Positions 1-9,613 of a DNA stretch of 64,000 nt are shown here, piece after piece. The DNA comes from Euonymus europaeus (Eukaryota; Streptophyta; Magnoliopsida; Celastrales; Celastraceae). Position 1 is the first letter of the stretch. Every line of letters begins with the position of its first letter. The notes below the pieces were generated by a model. That model was not told the DNA's origin, ran no database searches, and saw only the letters and a program-made list of their open reading frames with translations. Both the position numbers and the translations under genes were made by a program. Location: assembly GCA_963580455.1 (NCBI GenBank), contig OY756970.1:3782001-3846000 (forward strand), written 5' to 3'.

Positions 1-1752
1 CTATACTAATCCTATGAAAACCCATATCATAATTTTCACTGTCGACCATATTTTTGGAAATAGAGAAGATCGTGATCATCTACCATGAAACTAAGCAGGA
101 ATCCCTATGATCCAACATCTTTCAGACCTTATTCAAACATTTGTTTAGCTTATGTAAATGTATTAAAAGTTCTATTGCTGATAACTAACTTACTAGAGAC
201 AGACAGTAGTATGAAGACAAGCTTCAAACTTGAAACAACAAAAAATTAAATTAATCCATAATAGTAAAACTAAATTAGAAGGGATGGAATTTTCTTTAAT
301 TCATGCAATGACTACTAGGCATAGCTAAACAATGCCACTGGTATTGCTCAGAATCAGGACATCTCCGCCTGCTGATCACAGTAAAGCAACATATGAGGAT
401 ACACATGCGTTTTCTAATCTATTTCAGTCAAACGAAATGAATAAACAAAGGGAAATTTGTGCATGTGTTAGTGTATTTTTTAAAATCCCATTTAAACATT
501 TGAAGCAACTTGAAGAAAAATGGGCATCTGTGTTGGACAGAAGGGTCACCATGCAACAGAAAAATGGATAATCTGCCAAACCATAAGTTAGTGGGTATAA
601 ACAAAAATAAGCACACATTAGTTTCCATAAGTTATTTTCAACTTAAATTTCTTTTTCCCTTTTTCTTTTTAACTTTCTGTATGAGTATTTGTTGTTGGGG
701 AGGTTGGAGTTAAAGAGCCTATGCTTAGAATATGGAACAAACAAGTCTTACATAGGAAATGACAAAATGCATTATCAGAAAATTTATTTTGCTAGACTGC
801 TATATCCATTTCAGATACAAATTCTTGAGTCAAAGAACTACTAAATCAGTCTATCGGCAGGAAAATATTCCATAGGCAACAATTTTTTACATCATAGGCC
901 ATTAACCTCCTGCAACTTTTTCACACCTATAAAGCCCCTTACTATGCCATTCCCACGGGACTTGAACAGTCTACAATCATCCATAGAGATCCATCCATCC
1001 TAAACCTTGAATTATCACACCCCAAACATAAAGGAGTTCACACTTGACCCAGTGTTAGAACACGAACTTCATCATGGCATAAATTACAGAAAATATCAAT
1101 GTAACAATGGTAGCCCGAATGGGTTATAAAAACCTACAAGGATCCAACATATTTTTACATCTTGTGTGCCACAACATGTTACTTTTTGCAGAATTCACAC
1201 AATTGTGCGAAAAGTCAGAAATTGATCTCTGATAAATCCGGTAACAAAAAACCATATACTATCTTGGGATAAGTTCAAAAAATCCCAACAATTTTTCTCG
1301 ATTCGCAACTTAACAACAACTTAATGGTTGAAAGCATTTGATATAATTTTCAAACAATAAGCTACTTAAATTTAATTTGTTTGGCGAAAGGTTGATCTGA
1401 ATGTAGGCTTCGAGGCAATATTTCTAGATTTTTTTTAACCCCAGTGTCACTGCAATAACATGTTTATGTAATTATATTAACATGTCAATCCAACTCTACC
1501 TACTAGATAATATGTAAATATCCTTCAAGACATATTAACACAAGTGAAATGACATGCATCATGAAAATTGAGTGACACTCCTCACCATAACACATGTATT
1601 ATGCCTTCTTTCTAAACTTTGGTTAATTACTGTCTACCTCATCATTTCTTACATATGGAAATATCCTATATCCAAACACAGAGATATGTTCATCATGAAT
1701 CCAAAAATAATAATAAATTAAATAAAAAGGAACAAAAGCAATTGTTGTGGGT
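1..1752. other. No recognisable gene; possibly a large first intron of the adjacent hydroxylase gene
   Basis: I see no coding similarity on either strand; the short open frames here are low-complexity and unrelated to known families. Because the exon at 1765-1995 is a first exon on the minus strand and ends at a possible splice donor, this stretch may be its first intron, with the remaining exons left of position 1. That is inference only. Confidence 0.4.
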
Positions 1753-1764
1753 TCAACAACTGAC

Positions 1765-1995
1765 CAAGAAAAGAACATGAGCAACTGTAGCCTGAACAAG
1801 CTGTTGAAGCAAAACACCCTTAACCACCATGGCAAGCGGCACCAAATTTTTCTCTTCCTCCTCTTTTCTGGTATGCAAGCGGTACCTATCCAAAGGCGGC
1901 AGCAACCGATAAAATCCGGAATACAACCAGTACACCACAATTGGGGCAAAAGTACCCATGGCTTCGTCGCTCACATATCCTTCCCAAAAGACCAT
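1765..1995 (-). CDS. SBH: Sphingoid base (sphinganine) C4-hydroxylase, N-terminal exon only
   Basis: The enzyme hydroxylates carbon 4 of sphinganine or ceramide to make phytosphingosine-type long-chain bases in the ER. The exon encodes about 77 residues that match the N-terminus of plant SBH proteins: an SDE-x-x-GT-x-APIVVYWLYSG membrane segment, then a YRLH stretch, the acidic run EEEEKNL, and VVKGVLLQQ leading into a second hydrophobic helix. ATG is at 1995, preceded by an AT-rich leader. The open frame would run on for three codons to a stop at 1753, but similarity ends at about 1765, where GTCAGT could act as a splice donor. The histidine boxes that bind the di-iron centre lie in later exons, and I do not see these at 1-1750 on the minus strand. 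Either intron 1 exceeds 1.7 kb and the gene continues outside the window, or this is an isolated exon of a pseudogene. The family call is confident; integrity is not. Confidence 0.75.
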
Positions 1996-2453
1996 CTTTT
2001 ATCCAACGTAGAAGAGCAAATAAATCAAATTAGCTCAAAATTGGCGGTGGGAATTCATCGAGCAACTGAATTTTCAACCTGATAAGGAGAAGAAAAAAAA
2101 CAGAAAAATCAGGAATTAAACGGAAAAGCCTAGTCCGGGGATGCTCCAAACGATAAATTTTCCAACAGAAAAGCCGATATTCGATTTTGCAAAATTGAAC
2201 AAACAAATCGAAAGGAACCAGGTTCACTGACTTGCATGATCGCGAGGCCATGGAGATGATAATGTGATTTTCCGTCGTCCAGATCTGCTCCTACCTTCTA
2301 TTTCGATCGACAATATCTGATCGATGGATGGGAGAACAAGAAGAGTTGAACCCATTCACACATTGCCCCTCGGGCAAACAATTTAGACCAACATATTTGC
2401 TAGTTTTTCCTTAGAAATGCAATTTTAAATTAGCATTCCTAGTATTATAATAA
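1996..2453 (-). promoter_or_regulatory. Leader and upstream region of the SBH exon
   Basis: This non-coding stretch lies directly upstream of the SBH start codon on the minus strand. It should contain the 5' leader and core promoter. I cannot pick a single TATA box or transcription start with confidence. A possible leader splice donor (AAGTCAGT on the minus strand) sits near 2230. Confidence 0.3.
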
Positions 2454-2719
2454 GGCTATGCTTGCTTGAGACGGGTTGGGAGCGGTAAAATAGAAAACTG
2501 TTCATAAAAGTGAATCTTTATTTGATATTTAGTATGAGACGGGTTAGATTTGAGAGATTTTAATGTGAGTGAACACTCTAAAGCCTTCATTTTGAGAGGT
2601 TAGAAAATGAGTATTGGGAGGGGTTTGTGAACCCCTTCAAACACATTGAGATATTCGCGCCAAGCAAGGGTTCGGAACAAGCAAACCCCTTTACACCTCT
2701 CCTAAGCAAGGCCTAAAGA
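2454..2719. repeat. Possible small inverted-repeat transposon (MITE-like)
   Basis: The left edge reads AAGGCTATGCTTGCTTGAG. The right edge, read on the opposite strand, is TTAGGCCTTGCTTAGGAG, giving imperfect inverted ends about 265 bp apart. The interior is non-coding. No clean target duplication was found, so the call is weak. Confidence 0.3.
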
Positions 2720-2799
2720 TAAGGGTTACTGATTGATAAATCTCTCAAAATTATATTCTATACTGATAAAGACATTATTATCAAGTCAACACCCATTAT

Positions 2800-3841
2800 T
2801 TACACTCCCACTGCTGATGGGTATCATTTTGGTTCTTCGACACCAACTTCGCATGCACGCTCTCATTGCGGATGCAAAGTACTTGGGCCTTCCAGCTCTC
2901 ATCTTTCGCTCTCGCAGAGCCATGTTCAGTTATATTAAAGAAAGAGTGTGAAGGAAAGTGGCCTGTTGGAAAGAAAAATTCCTTTCTCAAGCTGGACGGG
3001 GTATTCTAATTAAGGCTGTGGTTCAGGCGATACCATGTTTTGCTATGAACATATTTAAATTCCCGATTGCTTTGTGCAAGGATCTCAACAAGATGGCTCG
3101 AAATTTCTTGTGGGGATCTCGAAATAAGGAGAGGAAAACGACTTGGGTGGGCTAGCAAAAGTCATGTAATCATCAATCTAAAGGTGGTTTGGGGTTCCGA
3201 GATATGAGATCTTTTAATCTTGCTATGCTTGCCAAGCAAGGTTGGAGGCCTATCAAATTCTCAGACTCCCTTTGTAGTAGGTTTTTCAAAGCCAAATACT
3301 ACCCTTCCTCTTCCTTCCTGGAGGCTCAAAAAGGTTATAGGCCATCCTATGGATGGTCTTCTATCTTGGAAGGAAGAAACATACTACAGCAGGGTTTGGC
3401 ATGAAGAGTTGGCAATGGTAATTCAATTTCAGTTTGGCATGATAAATGGATCCCCTCTTACTCATCGGGGAAGGTCAGCTCCCCCATAGGAAATCATGAC
3501 CCAAATTTGCGTGTCTCCAATCTTTTTGATTCTGATTCTCGGGGTGGGATAAGAGCAAGGTGGAGCATATGTTTAATGCAGCTGATAGAGTGGCCATTAT
3601 TAACATTCCTCTCCATGGTTTAAGATGTGCTGATACATTGATATGGTCACATAATACCCATGGGCAGTTTACAGTAAAATCAGCTTATCGGATCGCTAAA
3701 AGCATCCATGCGTCTACACCCCAGCAACCCTCACAAAGTGCCTGGAACAATCTTTGGAAATTACAAATCCCGCCAATTATAAAATATTTTGCATGGAGAC
3801 TTAGCCACAATGGTTTGGCAACTATGTATCATTCTACTTAG
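2800..3841 (+). pseudogene. LINE (L1-type) reverse transcriptase C-terminal fragment, degenerate
   Basis: Conceptual translation across frames shows the order typical of plant non-LTR retrotransposon ORF2: KYLGLPALI (about 2878), then WKEKFLSQAGRGILIKAV with FLWG (2960-3125), GGLGFRDMRSFNLAMLAKQ (about 3184), VWHDKWIPS (about 3434), and a terminal region TVKSAYRIAK followed by WNNLWKLQIPPIIKYFAWRL (3670-3800) that precedes the zf-RVT zinc-binding domain. In-frame stops occur, for example after ERV at 2949 and after TTWVG near 3153, and frameshifts occur near 3400 and 3540. The endonuclease and the reverse transcriptase catalytic core are absent. This is a dead, truncated copy; 5' truncation is usual for LINEs. 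Confidence 0.85.
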
Positions 3842-4061
3842 ATTAAAAAAATGTCATGTATGTTACAAGCAATGTGGAAAATATTTTGTAAGATCTCAAG
3901 TGCTGCATTTGTGTATTGTTTTATTGTTATAATTTCTACAATCTATTAAAAAAAATGCCAATAACACGTTTGGGGGACCTCTTTTTGGTTGTTCCATGTA
4001 CAAAGACCCCCTATTTCTTTCATTTGCATTTTTTTCTACTTCTGATTTTGATGTGAGAGTG

Positions 4062-4160
4062 ATGGATTTCGACAGCCTTTCAAGGAGGGATCTTCCATCG
4101 CTCTTCAAGAAGAACAAGATCACAGTTAACATGACCAATATTGCTATACCTTGGTGAATA
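4062..4160 (+). pseudogene. Possible 30-codon gene fragment resembling a plant LSRR..LCKKNKI..NMTN N-terminus
   Basis: From the ATG at 4062 the frame reads MDFDSLSRRDLPSLFKKNK followed by ITVNMTNIAI and stops shortly after. It resembles, from memory, the conserved N-terminus of some plant nuclear proteins in which an LQALCKKNKIPANMTN motif follows the start. No continuation is visible before the Mutator-like element at 4299. It is probably a stranded exon fragment; the match is short. Confidence 0.3.
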
Positions 4161-4298
4161 TGAAGTTAGAAAATTTTCCATCAACTAATCCATTCTCTAG
4201 ATTATTTTCTTAACACATATCACAGCGATCTGAAGTGAAACTACCGCTATGCAAACTACTATCATAGAAAAGTGGAAGGGAAACTATAAAATCTAAAA

Positions 4299-4395
4299 GG
4301 GTAAATGGTATAGACCCCCCTAAAATATGGCCCAAGTGGGAAAAAAACTCCCAAATTATGAAAAATTGGATATAACCCCCCAGACGTTTGTTACC
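4299..4395 (+). repeat. Left terminal inverted repeat of the MULE
   Basis: It begins GGGTAAATGGTATAGAC and continues through CCCCCAGACGTTTGTTACC. It aligns with the reverse complement of 9351-9446 with scattered substitutions. Confidence 0.92.
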
Positions 4396-5033
4396 CTTTT
4401 AGATAACGGTAAACCCACATGTTTAGCTCAATTTTAAACTATAAAATTGATTAAGTTGCTTAATTAATTATTTTTAATTAAAAATGATTAAAATTAGGAT
4501 AAAGGCTCCAACAACTTCTTCCTTTCCCTCCACTTTGTTATTTGCTAGGGTTTTGGTTGTGTTCTTCTTTGAATCATGTCCAACAATGGGGTTTGAGATT
4601 TTCAGTCATGTATGAGTGTGATTCATCATAAGAACCACATTTTTCCATCAAGTTTGAAGATCAACATGTCTGGTATGTTTCCCTTTTTATCCTTCCCTTT
4701 TCATGTCTGGTACGGTATAATTGAGCTGAAGCAACCGGCTTGAAAAAAATGAAATCGCCACCAATTGATTTTTAAGGTGCAATTGGACACCCAATATGGT
4801 CTACGAAAAAGAAATGGGTAAGGGGGTCTATTGAGCATGGGGAAGGTGTTAGGCACCCCACAACTCCCGAAAAACGGTTGCCTTGAAAATGTTCTCTTAC
4901 TTGGCTCGAATTTTGTTTTGAAAGAGTTTGTATGTCCCAATTGCTTTAATGAATTTCTATATATGCTAGAAAGTCCATGTTTCAATTGAGTGGGTTTGAC
5001 CCCATTAATATTGTGGCAATTTGATGCTTGAAT

Positions 5034-5463
5034 GAAAAATCCACTTGAAGTGGTTTTGATGATTTGAAAAGGGTGCACGGGATCACTACAGTCATTCCCG
5101 GCTTGGCTGAAAATATTTTTGGAGAATGATGAAAAATCCACTTGAAGTGGTTTTGATAATTTAAAAGAGGTGCACGGGATCACTACAGCCATTCCCGGCT
5201 TGGCTGAAAATATTTAAAAGATGGATGAAAAATCCACTTTGTAGTGGTTTTGATAATTTGAAAAGAGGTGCACGGGATCACTACAGCCATTCCCGGCTTG
5301 GCTGAAAATATTTAAAAGATGGATGAAAAATCCACTTTGTAGTGGTTTTGATAATTTAAAAAGAGGTGCACGGGATCACTACAGCCATTCCCGGCTTGGC
5401 TGAAAATATTTAAAAGATGGATGAAAAATCCACTTTGTAGTGGTTTTGATAATTTGAAAAGGT
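5034..5463. repeat. Tandem array, unit about 97 bp, about 4.5 copies
   Basis: The phrase GAAAAATCCACTT recurs at 5034, 5131, 5227, 5325 and 5423 (spacings 97, 96, 98 and 98). Each unit also carries TGCACGGGATCACTACAG and CATTCCCGGCTTGGCTGAAA. It lies inside the solo LTR. Open frames across it on the minus strand are by-products of the repeat. Confidence 0.95.
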
Positions 5464-6479
5464 TGTGAATTTTCGGGAATTCGATTGATGCATCAAATCG
5501 ATCCACAGACACCGGCTAGGTCCGATTAAGCCATACTTACAAACACATTCTTTATGAGAAGAGAGAGAATATATTTAAGGCTCATTAGATGAGTCAAATA
5601 TCTTTAAACCCGCTCTTGAGTCCTTAAATAAATTCTCCTAATCCCTAAAAATAAGTTTGCTTTTTGGTTCCACGAAAATCAAGTATTCTGAATAAATGCC
5701 GACAAAAACCCCAATATCTTGAAGGTTCTTTTGGTATTTAAACAGAATACGAGTTTCTCATATTAGTCTTGGTGTCATTTTTTAAGGTGCAACGGCTTAG
5801 ATTTAATTGTTATCGCGTTGCGTCTTTTTTATGGCATAACAATGAAATAAGATTCTAAGTATGCAATCTAAATATTCACAGTTTGCACAAAGCTTAAACA
5901 TGCATACTAAGCACTCATATTTCAACATATCTATATGTTTCTAACATCCTAAATATTCATGTATGCATTTTACTATTTACATCCATTATTTACATGGGTT
6001 CCAATTTATATGACCTTGGGCTTACTAATTTCTATCCCAACAATCTCAAAGGCCAATATACAACTAAAGCCTGAAACAAAAACCCAAATAATAAAATATA
6101 CAAAATCCATGTGAAAAGAACAAAAGCCCTCTTATTTTTTCTAATATCCGGCCCATTAAATAATAGTCTTCTAACCCATATGTATAAACTTGGCCCAATC
6201 CTCAAATCATCTACTTTTGGGCCAACTAAACCACAAAATGAAACATGAAGCCCACAAGTCTTTTTAAATAAAACCCAAACTCAAATCATGCATTTCTAGC
6301 ACAAAAACTTTAAGCCCAACAAATCAATTTTGGAATGGAAGCTTCTTCTTCCTTATCAGCCTTGCTGCTTTTCGAACTACTGGTTACAGAGCCTCCATTT
6401 TTACAATAACTGTAGCTTGACTCTTTTCTTAAAATGAGACATGTATGTGTAATATGATGGGACTAGAATGCACATGTAT

Positions 6480-7230
6480 AAACATAAACAAAACGCACGT
6501 GTATATATATACATTCTTAGCAACATATCATGCAGTATACATTATATATCTATAGCTATATCTCCAGTAAAACACCTGTATGTAATACACCCACATATAT
6601 ATACAACATCACCTATATACATATACACGGCACCAACACCCGCTCACACATATACATATACAACATCACATATATACATATATGATACGCACACTCACAC
6701 ACACACATATATACATATATACATGGCACCACACACATATATATATATATACCTATTACACGGCACCAACACATATATATATATATACCTATATACATGG
6801 CACCAACACACACATATATATATATATACATATACAACATCACATATATACATATATGATACACACACTCAACACACATATATATACATATATACATGGC
6901 ACCACACACATATATATATACCTATATACACGGCACCACACACATATATATATACCTATATACATGGCACCAACACACATATGTATATATACATATAGAA
7001 CATCACATATATACATATATGATACACACACTCACACACACATATATATACATATATACACGGCACCACACACATATATATATATACCTATATACACGAC
7101 ACCAACACACACACATATATATATACATATACAACATCACACACATATATATATACCTTTATACACGGCACCACACACATATATATACACGACACCAACA
7201 CATATATATATATATACACACACTTCATAA
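6480..7230. repeat. Compound CA/TA microsatellite-minisatellite
   Basis: About 750 bp is composed of short TATA and CACA runs punctuated by recurring CCTATATACACGGCACCA-like or GACACCAACACA phrases and a GATACACACACTCA phrase. The composition yields spurious Tyr/His/Thr/Ile-rich frames on both strands. The higher-order unit, tens of base pairs long, recurs irregularly. Confidence 0.95.
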
Positions 7231-8053
7231 CAGTTACATATGTGATGACAGTGATAGTACCTCTGCTAACAGTAAGCGTCGATGATGATGATGGTCCGAT
7301 GATGGTGGTCAATTGAGATGCTTCCCGTAGTGATGATGAAGTGGGTGGTGAGGTGAATGCCGGTTGAGAGGGTGATGAGGTCGAGGATGGTGTTTCTGGG
7401 TGGAGGATGGTGTTTTTGTGGCTGGGTTCTCTCTCCGATTCTGTTTCTCTTTTCCTGGGCTTCGTCACTCATAAGCTCTCTCCCCTTTCCTCCCGTGCTT
7501 CTCTAGTTTTTCTTTTTCTCTCTTTTGCCTTTTTTCCGTTTCGTGCTTCTCGGGTTTTTCTTCCTCTCCCCCTTGTTTTTTTCTCTTCTATTCCGTCTTT
7601 TTCTTTCTCTAAGCTCTGGTCCCCTTCTTGTAGTATCCCAATCCCCCTCCTCTCTCTCCTCACGTCTGGCCATCATTATTTTTTATTCACTCCAACCCAT
7701 GCTCCACCGATCAATCCAACCTGTCAAACCCATCATTTTTCTTTAAGTGCACCACCAAAACTTGTCTCCACTAGCCTCTTTTGTCTCTTCCCATCCTTGC
7801 TTGGAAGCTTCTTGGTGACGGGCTTTGAAAATGTAGATTGCTAGGTTTGGGCCAAGACATGAGTTAGCATTTGGATAGTTGGACTTATAAACTTCATTTT
7901 CTCTTGTGAACATTTGGACCAAGTGGGAGAAGGATTGGGCCTTTGATTTTTGTTTTTGTACCTTATTTATTTTATATATTTTTCTATGTTGTTTTTCTGT
8001 TTTTTTTTATTTTCATTACATGGAGGAAATCCGGACAAAAATGGGGTATAACA
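7231..8053. other. Pyrimidine-rich non-coding part of the solo LTR
   Basis: This stretch is CT-rich on the plus strand (7430-7680), then T-rich (7940-8020), and ends with the LTR terminus GGGGTATAACA. The open frames here have strongly biased composition and no domain resemblance. Confidence 0.5.
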
Positions 8054-8058
8054 TGAGC

Positions 8059-8884
8059 TGTGCTTCTTTTATGTATGAAGGTACCTTTATTTGTTTGCTC
8101 GTGTGTTTTCTGCATTTAGCTTATTGCGATTTTCTATATTTCTTTGTAGAATCAGATGATGAATATGTTCAAGAGTATTCTGGTGATACTAGTGAAACTA
8201 ACAGTAGTGATTATGGAGAAGAAACTGACTGCCATAGAAGTAGAATGGCAAATGTGGGAGAGGAAGGTAGAAGAAGGTTGTCTACAGATACCATAATCTT
8301 GACATTTCAAAGGACAAGGCTTACCTAGCAAGGCTGAGATTCTGAAAACTTATTCTCACCTCATAAATCCTATGCCTGGAGAAGAACAATGATCAAGTAC
8401 TGAGTACACTATTTTACAACCACCAGTATATAAAAGAAAGCCTGGTAGACCTAAAAAGGCAAGAATAAGAGGGCCTGATGAGTTGCCAACACAAACAGCA
8501 GGTGCTTTGAGCAGAAAAGGTCAAGTACTAAGATGTAGGCATTGCAATATGACAGGACATAATGTCAGGACTTGTCCTGCATTAGCATCTAGACGAGAGG
8601 CAGAGGCATTGAGACAAGCAAGTCGAGAGGCAGAGGCTTTGTCACAAGGAGATGAGAATGTTGATAATGGAGAGACAAAGGCTTTATCACAAGTTGTTGA
8701 TCCCACACCAAGTAGTCCATCACAGGTTTCACATCCACAGATTCATCATGTCAATCCACCACCAGTTAGGCCTTTTCTTCCACCGAGATCAACATCAAGG
8801 AACAAGTCTCCTATCAAAGTCAACCGTGGTCTTCTTAGACCAAAGATTCCTCTTGTTAGGGCACCATCTCCACTCCAAAAGTAG
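8059..8884 (+). pseudogene. MURA-type transposase remnant (C-terminal zinc knuckle)
   Basis: An acidic stretch (ESDDEYVQEY..., about 8148-8230) resembles the acidic N-terminal part of plant MULE transposases. It joins almost directly to a C-terminal segment: TYSHLINPMPGEEQ (about 8349-8390), an in-frame TGA at 8390-8392, KRKPGRPKKAR, and a CCHC zinc knuckle CRHCNMTGHNVRTC (about 8534-8575), followed by a Ser/Pro-rich tail that ends at 8884. The MULE DDE catalytic core and the SWIM finger are missing, so an internal deletion near 8310-8335 removed the catalytic part. It cannot encode an active transposase. The order and motif spelling are typical of the family. Confidence 0.8.
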
Positions 8885-9350
8885 CTTTCAGTTGTTGGTT
8901 ACTTGGTTCATGTAGTAACTCCTCTTTTGTTCTTTTATATTTTGGACATGAAGTAATTCTAGATATATTTTGGACATGTTGTATGCTGACTTTCACTGTT
9001 AGTTTAGTCTCATGATATGTTCACTTTTGCTGGATATGATATTAATGGCTTGTAGTTTTCTTGTTTTTATGTAATGGTTGCATTTCATATGACTAATATT
9101 GGATTGATGCATTATTTCCTTGGAATTGAAATTGTTCAATTAGCTGCTGATATCTTTCTTTCTTATAATAATTATGTTCAAGAGATTTTAGACAGATTTT
9201 GGATGAATGTTTTTCTCAGTTTTTAGTTCACTTTAATTGTCATTGTCAATACGCCCCTATAGTTTAATCTAATAGCATTTACCCCCTATAATATAGACAG
9301 TTATTCCTGCAGCTTAATCACATTTATACAAGTTGACCGTCATCTCAGAC

Positions 9351-9446
9351 GGTCAACAAACGTCTGGGGGATTATATCCATTTTTTTATAATTTGGGGGT
9401 TTTTCTCAATTAGTCCATACTTTAGGGGGGTCTGTACCCTTTTCCC
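9351..9446 (-). repeat. Right terminal inverted repeat of the MULE
   Basis: Read on the minus strand it starts GGGAAAAGGGTACAGACCC and continues through CCCCCAGACGTTTGTTGACC, matching the left end. The 9-bp duplication AATCTAAAA follows at 9447-9455. Confidence 0.92.
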
Positions 9447-9585
9447 AATCTAAAAATAGTCAGCCTAACCAAACCAAAACGTTAAGACAACATAAAATTA
9501 ACATTATAAACGGAATCACATGTCATCTTAAGCATATAACACAATGTTAAATGTTATATGGATTACCTTATTTTATCAACAATAA

Positions 9586-9613
9586 CCTGCGCGAAGCGCT
9601 GGCATACTTCTAG
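9586..9613 (+). mobile_element. Helitron-like 3' terminus
   Basis: A short GC-rich hairpin (CCTGCGCGAAGCGCTGG, 9586-9602) is followed after 7 nt by CTAG and a flanking T. Helitrons end with a hairpin just upstream of CTRR and insert between A and T. The 5' TC end was not identified and may lie beyond the MULE, which could have landed in the Helitron. Confidence 0.5.

Larger units (their letters stand above)
4727..8053 (+). mobile_element. Solo LTR (Ogre/Tat-like) nested in the MULE
   Basis: The segment starts TGAAGCAACC and ends GGGGTATAACA, so it has TG...CA termini. It is flanked by a perfect 5-bp duplication TGAGC (4722-4726 and 8054-8058), the hallmark of LTR-retroelement integration. 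Near its left end it contains GAAATCGCCACC and GGAAGGTGTTAGGCACC, phrases I associate with long LTRs of Tat/Ogre Gypsy elements (memory-based inference). There is no coding content, primer-binding site or internal domain, so it is best read as one very long LTR left by recombination between two LTRs. It carries a 97-bp tandem array and a large CA/TA microsatellite. A non-autonomous element with unrecognised ends is the alternative. Confidence 0.75.
4299..9446. mobile_element. Mutator-like element (MULE), internally deleted, with TIRs and 9-bp target duplication
   Basis: Inverted ends of about 97 bp face each other. Both contain the segments ATAGACCCCCCTAAA or ACAGACCCCCCTAAA, then GGATATAA, then CCCCCAGACGTTTGTT. 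The flanks at 4290-4298 and 9447-9455 are identical (AATCTAAAA), the 9-bp duplication characteristic of Mutator transposition. The interior carries the tail of a MURA-type transposase (8059-8884) but no catalytic DDE core, so the copy is non-autonomous. About 3.3 kb of its 5148 bp is a later solo-LTR insertion (4727-8053), which leaves an original element of about 1.8 kb. Confidence 0.93.

Noticed and set aside
1623..1949. 108-codon minus-strand frame overlapping the SBH exon
   Set aside because: It is a different frame over the same DNA; the SBH frame (1765-1995) carries the conserved protein sequence.
4701..5512. Minus-strand open frames rich in FKLSKPLQ and FSQAGN repeats
   Set aside because: They are translations of the 97-bp tandem array inside an LTR, with no domain similarity.
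6468..7285. Long overlapping frames rich in Tyr, Ile, His and Thr on both strands
   Set aside because: They are products of the CA/TA microsatellite. The absence of stops follows from composition, not selection.
7407..7844. Plus-strand frame with hydrophobic Ser/Phe/Leu runs
   Set aside because: Pyrimidine-rich LTR sequence reads as Ser/Phe/Leu in any frame, and no family similarity is seen.
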